Positions 9,367 through 17,994 of a stretch of DNA of 62,677 bases are shown here, piece after piece (position 1 is the stretch's first letter; the number at the start of each line of letters is the position of its first letter). The notes under the pieces are model-generated. The model searched no databases. It was not told the origin of the DNA and saw nothing but the letters and a program-made list of their open reading frames with translations. Both the position numbers and the translations under genes were made by a program. This DNA comes from Bacteroidota bacterium (GTDB taxonomy: Bacteria > Bacteroidota > Bacteroidia > Chitinophagales > Chitinophagaceae), in NCBI GenBank assembly GCA_018267625.1, contig JAFDYC010000024.1, positions 1-62,677 of the forward strand, read 5' to 3'.

Positions 9367-9753
9367 ATGGACGCCGCAGCATTTATCCACCAGCAAATGA
9401 GCCCCGCCCGCGAGTTCCCCGCTTTCAAAGCAGGCGATAACGTTACTGTTAACTACAAGATCGTAGAAGGCAACAAAGAGCGTATCCAAAGCTTCAAGGG
9501 CGACGTAATCAAACGTCAGGGCAGCGGTGCTACCCAAACCTTTACCGTACGCAAAATCAGTGATGGAATCGGTGTAGAACGCTTATTCCCTCTTTTTTCC
9601 CCCAACATTGACTCGATTGAACTGAACAAGAGTGGTCGGGTGCGCCGGGCCAAGCTTTACTACCTGCGTGCACGCAGCGGAAAGAGTGCCCGCATTAAGG
9701 AAAAGCGCCGCTCAACCGAAAAGGTCGCTAAGAAAGCAACTGCCGGGGCTTAA
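9367..9753 (+). CDS. rplS: 50S ribosomal protein L19
   Basis: 128 residues from ATG 9367; a TTG two codons earlier is less likely. The L19 core is clear: [54 protein letters not shown], and [14 protein letters not shown]19 sits at the 30S-50S interface. After the core there is a short Lys/Ala-rich tail ([10 protein letters not shown]) of a kind common in this phylum. It ends the rimM-trmD-rplS group and is followed by a strong terminator. Confidence 0.97.
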   Translation: MDAAAFIHQQMSPAREFPAFKAGDNVTVNYKIVEGNKERIQSFKGDVIKRQGSGATQTFTVRKISDGIGVERLFPLFSPNIDSIELNKSGRVRRAKLYYLRARSGKSARIKEKRRSTEKVAKKATAGA

Positions 9754-9776
9754 TCTCCGAAAGAAAATGATAAATC

Positions 9777-9805
9777 AGGCTGTCACTAAAGAGGCAGCCT
9801 TTTTT
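9777..9805 (+). terminator. Terminator after rplS
   Basis: AGGCTG (9777-9782) pairs with CAGCCT (9795-9800), followed at once by TTTTT. It lies 24 bases past the rplS stop. Confidence 0.75.
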
Positions 9806-9832
9806 AATGCTATATGGCTGGTGATGAAGAGC

Positions 9833-9862
9833 AAAAAGCCGCCTCCAATACGTGGGGGCGGC
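9833..9862 (-). terminator. Terminator after the T9SS beta-helix gene
   Basis: GCCGCCTCC (9838-9846) pairs with GGGGCGGC (9855-9862) with one G-T pair. On the minus strand the stem is followed by TTTTT, 28 bases past the stop of the 9890-12034 gene. Confidence 0.7.
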
Positions 9863-9889
9863 ATTCCAAAATGAATTCTTGAATTTAGC

Positions 9890-12034
9890 CTACTCTACAC
9901 TCAGCCTTCGGATGAATGACGCTCCATCCGCCGTGATGCGGACAAAGTAGATTCCAGGCGAAGCCCCACCCAGATTGATTTCTTCAAACATGCTTTTGCC
10001 GGGCTGACTGTATTGTCTGCTCAGCACTTGCCGGCCCGTTACATCGCTGATGCGGATGCCCACGTCTTTCATGGGCTGTTTGGCATCTAAAGAGATATTG
10101 AAACGGCCATTATGGGCCGGATTGGGATACAGACTTAGATACTCAAGAATACCTGTATGGCCGCCTATGCCCAGGTTCGACAGGTTGTAAGAAGCGCTGT
10201 CCTGGCATTCGGCTGCGCGTATCGACACCCGGATGGTATATCGCCCGTTGCTCGTAGCCGTGTAGGTACTGGACGTGGCACCGGCTATCAGCACCCCGCC
10301 TTTGAACCACTGGTAAGAAGCATACACCGCCGGCACGCTCAGGACGCTGCCCGATAGGGTAATCACGGGTGTCATCTTGGGCACTACCCGCACATAAACC
10401 GAGCCTTGGCCCCGGCAGCCGCTGGCACTATCGTAACTCATCACCTGATACCAGCCGCTGTCTTTGGCCCAGATGCTGCTGCCTTTATAGGCCCCGCCGC
10501 CTATGCTGCCCCGCCCGAGCCAGGTGTATGTGCCAGTGCCGCCACCGCCCGAGGCCGTGAGCAATACCGAATCCTGGCTAGAGAGGCAGATAGTGACCGG
10601 CATAGGGGTAATCCGCACGTTGGGCAAGGTGCAATAGCTCTGCTCATAGGCGCCCAGGTCGGGTGCCGGGCCGTAGGTGCGGGCGTTTTTATCCAGGTCG
10701 GTGGTGTTCATGCCTAAGGGCGCCACAATATTGGTCAGTCCCAGGTCTATGGCTGGAGAGGGTGCCATGAGGTGATAATCATAGCTGGCCGAGGCGGGAA
10801 AGGGTGCCGCGCTGCTGGAGCCGGGCGTCACGAAGAGCGGATTGAAGGTATAGGTGCCGGTGCTGCCCGATCCCCCCCACTGGATGATATTCGTGTTGAT
10901 ATAGGAGCCGGGGCCAGGATTTATTTGCTGGCCAGAGCCGGTGGTATTATCCCATATAATGCAGTTGCGGATACTGTCTTTGCTATTCAGGATGATAGCA
11001 TAATCAGATGCGGCGCTGGAGCTGCTCTTATTGTTGGCTATGGTGCAATGGACGAGATTGAGCGGTTTATTTGGAATAAGGCCCGGTGTTGCTGACATGC
11101 GGTGCCATACACAGCTTTTAGCTGCGCTATTGCCCACAATCAAAGAATTATAAACATTTGTCTTGCTAAGCACACTGTCATAAAGTGCTCCACCGGCTAC
11201 CGTGGCTGTATTGCCTTTGAATGTGCAGCGCGTAATATCGAGCGTGACGGTGGAATCCATATTGGCAATAGCACCTCCAAATGCCGCACTATTGTTGCTG
11301 AATACACAATCGCTAATACTAACCCTAAAGTCATTATACCAAGGGGCATTATCAGGGAATTTTGCACATGCTATTGCCCCGCCATATAAGTCTGCTGAAT
11401 TATTCTCGAAGCGACAATTATATATCTTACAAGCTCCGCTATTTGTGTTAGATGAATTCGCATTTTCGTAAAATATCGCAGCGCCTGAAAGGTCTGAACT
11501 ATTCTGGGTGAACAGACAATTGGCTACCTGGAATGTATCTCTAATTCCACGAGAGTACCAAATTGCATACCTCGAGGAATTAATAAACTTAATGCCATCA
11601 ATATGACAAACTGAAATCACATGAGTATTGCTTCCATGAAATAAGCTACGACCAGCTATCTTCATTAAAAATAAAGAATGATAATACAGAGAAGTTTGAC
11701 CGTCCAGAATAGTTTGAAAAGTTGACCAGTTACGTTGTGATACTGCAGTTTCAGTACCCGAAAAGCCTCCATATATCACTATAGGAGGCATGTCTGCAGA
11801 GTTATAGTAATTATTTGCTGGCTTATATGTTCCATTTGCGACCCAGGCTGTATCTAGGATACTAGTGTCGAAAACTATTGTGTTCAGTGAATAAATCGAA
11901 GTAAATGCATTCGCCCATGAAGTGCCATTGTTTAGACCGGTAGCATTTTGTTTTACATACCATATGCGGGCGGAAGCAGGTAACGTGCTGGCAGAAAGCA
12001 GCAATATGAGTAGGAAAATATAAGACTTGCGCAT
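9890..12034 (-). CDS. T9SS type A cargo protein with beta-helix and Ig-like domains
   Basis: 714 residues. Signal peptide of about 22 residues (MRKSYIFLLILLLSAS). Residues about 25-420 are a right-handed beta-helix of the 'choice-of-anchor Q' type, with repeats such as CRFENNSADLYGGAIA and CTFKGNTATVAGGALY and the closing motif PAPDLGAYE. An Ig-like region follows (about 470-610). The last 80 residues form a T9SS sorting domain (LSLYPNPAHNGRF ... GIYFVRI). It should be exported through the type IX system and fixed to or released from the surface; its ligand is unknown. The half encoding the N terminus (about 11.1-12.0 kb) is visibly richer in A and T than the half encoding the C terminus. Confidence 0.85.
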   Translation of the reverse strand: MRKSYIFLLILLLSASTLPASARIWYVKQNATGLNNGTSWANAFTSIYSLNTIVFDTSILDTAWVANGTYKPANNYYNSADMPPIVIYGGFSGTETAVSQRNWSTFQTILDGQTSLYYHSLFLMKIAGRSLFHGSNTHVISVCHIDGIKFINSSRYAIWYSRGIRDTFQVANCLFTQNSSDLSGAAIFYENANSSNTNSGACKIYNCRFENNSADLYGGAIACAKFPDNAPWYNDFRVSISDCVFSNNSAAFGGAIANMDSTVTLDITRCTFKGNTATVAGGALYDSVLSKTNVYNSLIVGNSAAKSCVWHRMSATPGLIPNKPLNLVHCTIANNKSSSSAASDYAIILNSKDSIRNCIIWDNTTGSGQQINPGPGSYINTNIIQWGGSGSTGTYTFNPLFVTPGSSSAAPFPASASYDYHLMAPSPAIDLGLTNIVAPLGMNTTDLDKNARTYGPAPDLGAYEQSYCTLPNVRITPMPVTICLSSQDSVLLTASGGGGTGTYTWLGRGSIGGGAYKGSSIWAKDSGWYQVMSYDSASGCRGQGSVYVRVVPKMTPVITLSGSVLSVPAVYASYQWFKGGVLIAGATSSTYTATSNGRYTIRVSIRAAECQDSASYNLSNLGIGGHTGILEYLSLYPNPAHNGRFNISLDAKQPMKDVGIRISDVTGRQVLSRQYSQPGKSMFEEINLGGASPGIYFVRITADGASFIRRLSVE

Positions 12035-12042
12035 AGTTGTAT

Positions 12043-12071
12043 AAAAACCCCACAGCCCGGAGGGCTGTGGG
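12043..12071 (-). terminator. Terminator between the two T9SS cargo genes
   Basis: A perfect 10-bp stem (CCCACAGCCC 12049-12058 with GGGCTGTGGG 12062-12071, three-base loop) is followed on the minus strand by a T run. It lies 15 bases beyond the stop of the 12086-14062 gene and just upstream of the next gene, so the two cargo genes are probably separate transcripts. Confidence 0.8.
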
Positions 12072-12085
12072 ATATGATGAAAAGG

Positions 12086-14062
12086 TTATTGTTGGATGCT
12101 TAGCTTAATGGTTTGGGCAGACATGCCATTTATCGTGAATGTGGCCATATACAGGCCCGGGGCCAGGCGGGGCAGGCTGTAGCGAACGCTATTGCCAACA
12201 GGATGAGCTGTTGCCGCATACACGGCCCTGCCCGTCATGTCCAAAAGACGCAGGCTTGTAAAGTCTTCACTATTAAGCGTTCCACCCCAGGTGGCCACTA
12301 TATAATCGCTTGCCGGGTTGGGCTGTACCTGCCATGCATCGGCTTGCAGATTCGCATTGGGCTTGTTGTGCGTCAGGCGGTATGGGTCCCCGTTATTGCA
12401 GGAATAAATGGTATGGGGCCGGTCATTGATTTCGGCTTGTGGGTTATCCACCATTAGTGTGCCGGGTGAATTAGTCATCCCGCCGCTAACACTTCTGAAG
12501 TTAATACCCGGAGCAGACACCCCATTATTAATCCAGGCGGCACATCTTGAACCGGAGGACACATATTCGCCATCTGCTCCGCCCTGGATAAAACGGGGTT
12601 GTGATAGACCTACTGACTTAAAAGAATAATCCATCAGTCCGAGATAATCCGGATTGCTGCCGGCACCGTATGGGGCTGCCATATCGGGCAGGCTCCAAAG
12701 ATTCAGGTCGCTGCTGAGCCAGAAATCGGGATTGACCACACCCATAGAGCCTCCGGATGTAGAGGAATACCACCACCAGGCCGGGTTCGTGAATGAAATC
12801 CCGGAAGGTGAAAATGAAACATCGAAAGACATGGCCGTCATCCAGGGTAGCATAATGCCATACATGGTGATTCTCGAAGGTTGCTTTTTATCCGTGTGCC
12901 GCACCGCACCCAGCATCTTACCTGTAAAATATGTCGTGTCAAACAGCGTGTTTGGGTTGCTGCCGACGTTAGTAGGTAGCAAAGACGTAGGCGACCCAAG
13001 GCTGTCAATATGGGTCAGATACCAGCCGGGTAGGAAATTATTACGGGCACCGGTTACTCTGTTCTGCACCACGTAGTAATCGCCGTTGCTGCTCATTTTA
13101 TCCTCCATGATGTCTAAGCCATAGGTTCCTTCTCCGTTTTCCGGCGTGGTATATTCCGGTGCCTGCTGTGTACCAAATTTGCTTTGGCTTGTAATGTTTA
13201 GGCTGCTCATGTCAATATTGGCGACCCAGGTTTCTGAATAATTGACCTGACGGTATAATATTACGCTTCCTGCACCATGATACAAGGTGGTTGCGGTACC
13301 ATTGGCGCTACCCACTACCATCAGGTTGCCATTGATAATGCGCATGCGCAGGGCTGCATCATAATCGTTGAAATTACCGCCCCAGGGTGCTATTGGAAGC
13401 GGGAAAGTCGTATTCACCATGGAGCTGTAGGTCATGAAGTTAGTAGTGCCGTTTGTGAGGTCTAAAGAGGCCACAAAAGCTTCCTTACTATCGGCCAGAG
13501 TCGGTTCATTGGGATAAGGGCTGGTGGTGGTGTAGATGCCACAGATGAACAGCGTTTGGTTGCCGTCAAAGACAGCGCTGGTAGGATACAGATTGCCACC
13601 CGCCTGATCAACTAGCCTGTATGCGTTGTAAATCATGGGGACTGCTCCGGGGTCCGAAGCATCGGTCAAAAGCACATCTATATGATCTGGTGGAATGTTT
13701 TGGTCGCCTCTTGCCTGGAGCACTAGGGCATTTGCCGGATTGCCGCCAGCGCTTGTTCCTGCGGGCGTAATGGCTACGGCACGAAGATCCGTAGCATTCA
13801 TCACGTCAATGTTGTAGCCGGTTACGGCAATTCCGGTAGAGGCATCGGGGATACACAAGAGATGCACCTGATCCCGGGAAGAACCTGCGGTTCGGTTGCC
13901 GATTGCAAGATATCCATCCTTGGTGCCTGTTGGGGGCATGTTTACGAATAGATGGGGCGTCATAATGTGCCCCCGGTATTCGGCACCATCGTTAATAATA
14001 AAACTCCTCAAATCGGATGTCTGTGCACGAAGCACATTGGGGAGCAGCGCAGCAATCAACAT
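12086..14062 (-). CDS. T9SS type A cargo protein with a probably out-of-frame start
   Basis: 658 residues when read from the only in-frame ATG, at 14062. That ATG lies inside the signal peptide: it leaves a 14-residue leader (MLIAALLPNVLRAQ) without the basic N-region, whereas the same frame continues upstream through LRRLCVSTIITI. The only ATG that could supply a complete leader (14189) is in another frame, separated by a TG repeat. The central 550 residues have no recognised domain; they include many Asn, Gly and Pro residues and look like beta-rich secreted sequence. The C-terminal 80 residues are a T9SS type A domain (WQVQPNPASDY ... APGLYMATFTINGMSAQTIKL). As read here, secretion would be poor or absent. 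A sequencing error in the repeat is the alternative. Confidence 0.75.
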   Translation of the reverse strand: MLIAALLPNVLRAQTSDLRSFIINDGAEYRGHIMTPHLFVNMPPTGTKDGYLAIGNRTAGSSRDQVHLLCIPDASTGIAVTGYNIDVMNATDLRAVAITPAGTSAGGNPANALVLQARGDQNIPPDHIDVLLTDASDPGAVPMIYNAYRLVDQAGGNLYPTSAVFDGNQTLFICGIYTTTSPYPNEPTLADSKEAFVASLDLTNGTTNFMTYSSMVNTTFPLPIAPWGGNFNDYDAALRMRIINGNLMVVGSANGTATTLYHGAGSVILYRQVNYSETWVANIDMSSLNITSQSKFGTQQAPEYTTPENGEGTYGLDIMEDKMSSNGDYYVVQNRVTGARNNFLPGWYLTHIDSLGSPTSLLPTNVGSNPNTLFDTTYFTGKMLGAVRHTDKKQPSRITMYGIMLPWMTAMSFDVSFSPSGISFTNPAWWWYSSTSGGSMGVVNPDFWLSSDLNLWSLPDMAAPYGAGSNPDYLGLMDYSFKSVGLSQPRFIQGGADGEYVSSGSRCAAWINNGVSAPGINFRSVSGGMTNSPGTLMVDNPQAEINDRPHTIYSCNNGDPYRLTHNKPNANLQADAWQVQPNPASDYIVATWGGTLNSEDFTSLRLLDMTGRAVYAATAHPVGNSVRYSLPRLAPGLYMATFTINGMSAQTIKLSIQQ

Positions 14063-14093
14063 TATAGTGATGATTGTGCTAACGCATAAACGC

Positions 14094-14189
14094 CTAAGCT
14101 GTGTGTGTGTGTGTGTGTGTAGGAACCCTTAAGAACCTACTGTTGCCAGCCGCGTTGGCAGCTTCATAAGCGTTGTTTTTTTGGCTCAT
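14094..14189 (-). other. Upstream start and short frame that is closed by the TG repeat
   Basis: ATG at 14189-14187 opens a frame (MSQKNNAYEAANAAGNS ...) that reads through the repeat as alternating Thr-His and hits TAG at 14096-14094. The distance from this ATG to the ATG at 14062 is 127 bases, one more than a multiple of three. One added repeat unit, or two lost units, would join it to the signal peptide of the T9SS gene. Confidence 0.6.
14100..14120. repeat. (TG)10.5 dinucleotide microsatellite
   Basis: An uninterrupted run of TG, 21 bases, in the 5' coding region of the minus-strand T9SS gene (AC on the coding strand). It is the only long dinucleotide run noticed in the window. Such runs change length by slipped-strand mispairing. 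Confidence 0.95.
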
Positions 14190-14554
14190 GATTTTGTGTT
14201 TTAAAGGATGAAAAATGGATTTGGGATGTAAAAAATGGAAGGCATATCAAAAGTGGGTAATTTTTTGAAAAAGCTTGGCAGCCAGGAATGTTAATGGGCG
14301 GGGTTATTTTGTAATGCATACATTTTCAATATGCAGTTAAGAAAATAGCTTCCCGAAAAATCAATTTTCAGGGAAAAAGGAACGGGATGGACCATTCCTT
14401 TTTCCAAGAACTCCCCCAAGCCACCGCCCAAGAGGAGGAAAGCCCAGTAGCGAACATCCCGATGAACGGAGCGTCGCAACGGATGCAACATAGCGAACCT
14501 AAAGCCGGTAAAAAAAATCTTTGTTTTGTCAGTGGGTACTGCCCCTACATTTGC
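14190..14554. other. Intergenic stretch with no recognised gene
   Basis: Upstream region shared by the divergent T9SS gene and the B12 operon. Several short frames exist but none has family-like or membrane-like content. It presumably carries the promoters of both transcripts; no convincing TAnnTTTG element was recognised. Confidence 0.5.
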
Positions 14555-14735
14555 CCCGCAAAACGGTTCCCCGCCTTCAGGGCTGGGATGAAAAGGGAAT
14601 GAGGTGAAAGTCCTCGACATTACCCGATGCTGTAAGCTTCAAAAACCACTCTTTGCAAACCGCCACTGTCGGGATGGAACGACGGGAAGGCGCAAAGAGC
14701 GAAGCAAAGTCAGAAGACCTGCCGACTTGCAAAAA
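14555..14735 (+). ncRNA. Cobalamin (B12) riboswitch
   Basis: The conserved blocks of the cobalamin aptamer occur in order: AAAAGGGAAT (14591-14600), GAGGTGAAAGTCC (14601-14613), ACCCGATGCTGTAAGC (14622-14637), CCGCCACTG (14660-14668), GGGAAGGCG (14684-14692), and the B12-box AAGTCAGAAGACCTGCC (14707-14723). The outer boundaries are approximate. A hairpin with GCCC (near 14745) and GGGC (near 14760) between the aptamer and the ATG at 14857 may be part of the expression platform. High cobalamin would repress the downstream operon of DUF4465, a T9SS protein, a BtuG-like protein and a BtuB-like receptor. Confidence 0.93.
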
Positions 14736-14856
14736 ACCTTCTTGGCCCTCGGGAATAAGGGCTGGAGTGGAAATGGCTTTTGCTGGCTATTTCGATTCCT
14801 ACCCATTCCGGTACCGGCTTAGAGGCAACCATGTTTACTCTTAGCACCCATACACC

Positions 14857-15900
14857 ATGCGCTCATTGCTCCTCTTTTTTTTGGCTGCCCTGCCTATTTC
14901 AGGGTTTTGCCAAACCGTTTCTGACTTTGAAAGCCCCGTGCTGCCCCAGCCGGACACGTTTTATCTAAACTATGGCCCAATCGGTACAGACCGCGGCTTC
15001 GATAACGGCCTGGCCCATTTCCCGTTCTACACGGATAGCTTCGGAACTACAGCCTTTTGGCGCAGTGGATTTGCCTACTCTAATGTTCAGGATAGCGTGA
15101 GCAGCGGACGAGGCAACATGTATGCCGCCCGCACGGGAGTTGGTTTTGGCGGTTCTGCCCAATATGCCGTAGGGCAATTCAATGCGGCTTACAACGATTC
15201 TCTTCGAATCAGTTTGCTGCCGGCTGCACAAGGCAAGGGGGCTCTGGGCTTTTATGCTACCAACTCTTCTTACGCTTACTACAGCATGCGGGTGGGGGAT
15301 GCTTTCTCTAGAAAGTTTGGTGACACCACGGGCACGCACAGTGGTCTGCCGCAAGGAGGATATCCTGATTTCCTTCGCCTGATTATTCAAGCCTATTCCG
15401 GTGGCGTTCTCAAGCCAGACACTGTGGCCTTTTACCTCGCTGATTTTCGGGATCCGGACTCAACTAAAGATTATATCCTCAATAGCTGGACTTGGGTCAG
15501 CCTGGCCAAGTTGGGTGCTGCGGATAGTTTCAAGTTGTGCATACAGGGCAGCGATACGGCTTCCTTTGGCGGCCCAATCCCGTACCTGAATACGCCTTCC
15601 TTTTTCTGCATAGACAACTTCACCACGGCAGATACACCCAGCAATTCGGTGCCTTCCACAAGCCAATGGGCGGCCAAAGTCTATCCCAACCCGGCACAGC
15701 AATATCTGATTGTGGAATTGCCGGCACATCAACGCACGACCCTTATACTTACAGACCTTCAGGGACGCATCTTGCGGCAGGCAACAACCGATAGCAACCG
15801 AAAGGAGTTAGACATTCGTGATTTAGCCGCAGGCTACTATATCCTCAGCCTCGAGAATGAACGGGGGCAACGCCTGAGCCAAAAAATCCTCAAGCAATAA
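14857..15900 (+). CDS. DUF4465 protein with T9SS type A domain
   Basis: 347 residues. Signal peptide of about 20 residues (MRSLLLFFLAALPISGFCQ). Residues about 22-265 match the DUF4465 pattern: SDFESPVLPQPDTFYLN at the start, DRGFDNGLAHFPF, FWRSGFAYSN, and the end motif CIDNFTT. The last 75 residues are a T9SS sorting domain (VYPNPAQQYLIVEL ... AAGYYILSLE). DUF4465 genes recur in riboswitch-controlled B12 loci of Bacteroidetes. A role in cobalamin binding or handling at the surface is inferred from this position directly after the riboswitch. The next gene starts 53 bases downstream. Confidence 0.85.
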   Translation: MRSLLLFFLAALPISGFCQTVSDFESPVLPQPDTFYLNYGPIGTDRGFDNGLAHFPFYTDSFGTTAFWRSGFAYSNVQDSVSSGRGNMYAARTGVGFGGSAQYAVGQFNAAYNDSLRISLLPAAQGKGALGFYATNSSYAYYSMRVGDAFSRKFGDTTGTHSGLPQGGYPDFLRLIIQAYSGGVLKPDTVAFYLADFRDPDSTKDYILNSWTWVSLAKLGAADSFKLCIQGSDTASFGGPIPYLNTPSFFCIDNFTTADTPSNSVPSTSQWAAKVYPNPAQQYLIVELPAHQRTTLILTDLQGRILRQATTDSNRKELDIRDLAAGYYILSLENERGQRLSQKILKQ

Positions 15901-15952
15901 TCCGTTTCATTGTGTTTCAAATGTGCCTGCCTTCATCCAGATTTTGCGTGGT

Positions 15953-16951
15953 ATGAAACGTACTTTTCTCATGGCACTGCTGCTGCTGAACAGCTCTTGC
16001 CTGTTTGCGCAATATGCCCCTCAAGTTGGACTTAGCGGCAGTTCAGCTCTTTCAAAAAGCAGCCCCTTATTTGTGGGCTGGGCCAACGCCTGTGCCGTGC
16101 AACGGGGCTTGCAGCAGGCGGGCAATCCGGGCCTGGGACTTGCGAGCATGGGCAATAATTCACTGGCTTTAGGCCCTGCCAATGGAACAGTAGTAAGCCT
16201 GGGCGACAGCGGTGTGGCCCTGCTACAATTTGCAAGTCCTATTTCGGATGGGCCGGGAGCCGACTTTGCAGTGTTTGAAAATGGATTTTTTCAAGCAGGA
16301 GATTCAGTAAATGCTTTCCTGGAATTAGCCTTTGTTGAAGTAAGCTCAGATGGGAATCACTTTGTCCGGTTTCCGGCCAGCAGCCTCACTCAAGACACGC
16401 TCCAGCTCTCGCCTTCCGGGTCGCCCAGCCTGATTGATGCCCGCCAGATCGACAACCTGGCCGGGAAATACATTGCAGGTTGGGGGACACCCTTTGACCT
16501 GGCAGAGCTGGCCGATTCACCCGGTCTGGACATCCATGCCATCACACATGTTCGGCTTGTGGATGTGGTAGGCAGTATTGGTATGTATGCCAGCCACGAC
16601 CATGCAGGCCATATCATCAATGACCCATTCCCATCGCCGTTTCCCAGCAGTGGTTTCGACCTCGATGCCGTGGGCGTCATTCATCAATTACCCCTGCTGG
16701 TGCCAGAGCCCATCAGGCGGGACGCGATTCGTTGCCTGCCTCAACCGGCGGGTGCTTTCGTTCAGTTGCAATGGCCCTTTGCGTCAGCCCATCTCCAGGT
16801 TTTCGATGCATCAGGCAGGCAACTAAAAGAACTGTCTGTAACATCAAACATGACCCGGCTTAGCTTGGAAGGCATGACTTCTGGTGTGTATTTCATTACT
16901 GCTACTTCAAATGATGGACGAACATGTCGCGCTCGCTTGTTGCACTATTGA
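15953..16951 (+). CDS. Secreted cell-surface protein of the B12 locus, T9SS type A
   Basis: 332 residues from ATG 15953, chosen because MKRTFLMALLLL begins a clean signal peptide (cleavage near LFAQ at 22). The body has a jelly-roll-like sequence with LALGPANGTVVSLGDSG, GPGADFAVFENGF, and FVEVSSDG; this pattern belongs to a secreted family often found next to DUF4465 and btuB in Bacteroidetes. The last 70 residues resemble a T9SS type A domain (LQVFDASGRQL ... GVYFITATSNDG). Its ligand is unproven; cobalamin or a cobalamin carrier is the contextual guess. It overlaps the next gene by 28 bases, which suggests translational coupling. Confidence 0.75.
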   Translation: MKRTFLMALLLLNSSCLFAQYAPQVGLSGSSALSKSSPLFVGWANACAVQRGLQQAGNPGLGLASMGNNSLALGPANGTVVSLGDSGVALLQFASPISDGPGADFAVFENGFFQAGDSVNAFLELAFVEVSSDGNHFVRFPASSLTQDTLQLSPSGSPSLIDARQIDNLAGKYIAGWGTPFDLAELADSPGLDIHAITHVRLVDVVGSIGMYASHDHAGHIINDPFPSPFPSSGFDLDAVGVIHQLPLLVPEPIRRDAIRCLPQPAGAFVQLQWPFASAHLQVFDASGRQLKELSVTSNMTRLSLEGMTSGVYFITATSNDGRTCRARLLHY

Positions 16952-17991
16952 TTGGGGCTGTATGGGGACTGATTTCCTGCAAAAGCAAACCGGCAGAAAT
17001 GCCTTTGCCGCAGGCTTCAGGTGCACGTGTGTTTGTAGTTTGTGAAGGTGCTTATGGCAATGGAAACAGCGCCCTGACCGTTTATTATCCGGATTCCGGA
17101 ATCGTAGTGGCGGATGCATTTGCTCAGGCAAACGGACGCAGCCTGGGCGATGTTTTTCAGAGTATGACCTCCTTGCCCGGTAGCGACCAGTTTCTGCTTT
17201 GCATCAACAACAGCGACCGCCTTTTAGTTCTTGAAAAATCGTCGCTGCAGGAACGGGCAGAGCTGCTTGTGCCTAAACCCCGATATGCCGTGCCAGCCAG
17301 TAGCAGTAAGGTGTATGTCTCTTCGCTGTTTGGACCGTATGTGTATGTCGTGAACCCGCAAAGCCAGAGCATTAGTACCCGCATCACGATGCCCTATAAA
17401 AACCCCGAAGGACTATTGCTGGCTCAGGGGAAGCTTTGGGTTGCCCCCTGGGATACTGCGGCTACACATATATACGCCTTGGACACGGCAAGCAATGAGG
17501 TGGTGGACAGCATGCACCTTTCAGGGCGTGGCCCACAGGAAATACTGGAAGATGCTCAAGGCATGTTCTGGGTGCTATCCGGCAATGACGCGCAAGGTGT
17601 GGCTTCGAAGCTGACTCGCCTGAATCCGAATACCGGCATGGTGATTCGTAGTTATGATTTCTCACCTGCAGTAGCCATAAAGCCGACGATGAATGCGGCC
17701 CGGGATACGCTCTATTTTCTGGAAATAGATTACCAGGGTGGCAGCCTGCACAATGGGGTTTACCGAATGAACATTCAGGATGTCCGGTTGCCCCAGCAAG
17801 CGTTCATTCCGGCACAGGGATTACAATATTTCTGGGGGCTGGGTGTGCATCCTCGCAACGGAACTATCTATGTGGCCGACCCAAAAGGATTCACACAAAA
17901 AGGGCGGGTGAAGGTGTATCAGCCGGATGGGCATATCCTTGATTCATTCTCTACCGGAGTCGGCCCGGGGTATTTTTATTTTGAGCCCTAG
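16924..17991 (+). CDS. BtuG-like beta-propeller lipoprotein
   Basis: 355 residues. The lipobox LISC places the acylated Cys at 19. The mature protein is a YncE/BtuG-type beta-propeller: FVVCEGAYGNGNSALTVYYPDSG at the start (read in two parts), then blades such as YVYVVNPQSQSISTRI, and ending VKVYQPDGHILDSF. In Bacteroides, BtuG is a surface propeller that sits on BtuB and binds cobalamin very tightly. The placement here, three bases before a TonB receptor under a B12 riboswitch, supports the same role. The symbol is withheld because identity cannot be tested here. Confidence 0.8.
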   Translation: MSRSLVALLIGAVWGLISCKSKPAEMPLPQASGARVFVVCEGAYGNGNSALTVYYPDSGIVVADAFAQANGRSLGDVFQSMTSLPGSDQFLLCINNSDRLLVLEKSSLQERAELLVPKPRYAVPASSSKVYVSSLFGPYVYVVNPQSQSISTRITMPYKNPEGLLLAQGKLWVAPWDTAATHIYALDTASNEVVDSMHLSGRGPQEILEDAQGMFWVLSGNDAQGVASKLTRLNPNTGMVIRSYDFSPAVAIKPTMNAARDTLYFLEIDYQGGSLHNGVYRMNIQDVRLPQQAFIPAQGLQYFWGLGVHPRNGTIYVADPKGFTQKGRVKVYQPDGHILDSFSTGVGPGYFYFEP

Positions 17992-17994
17992 CGG

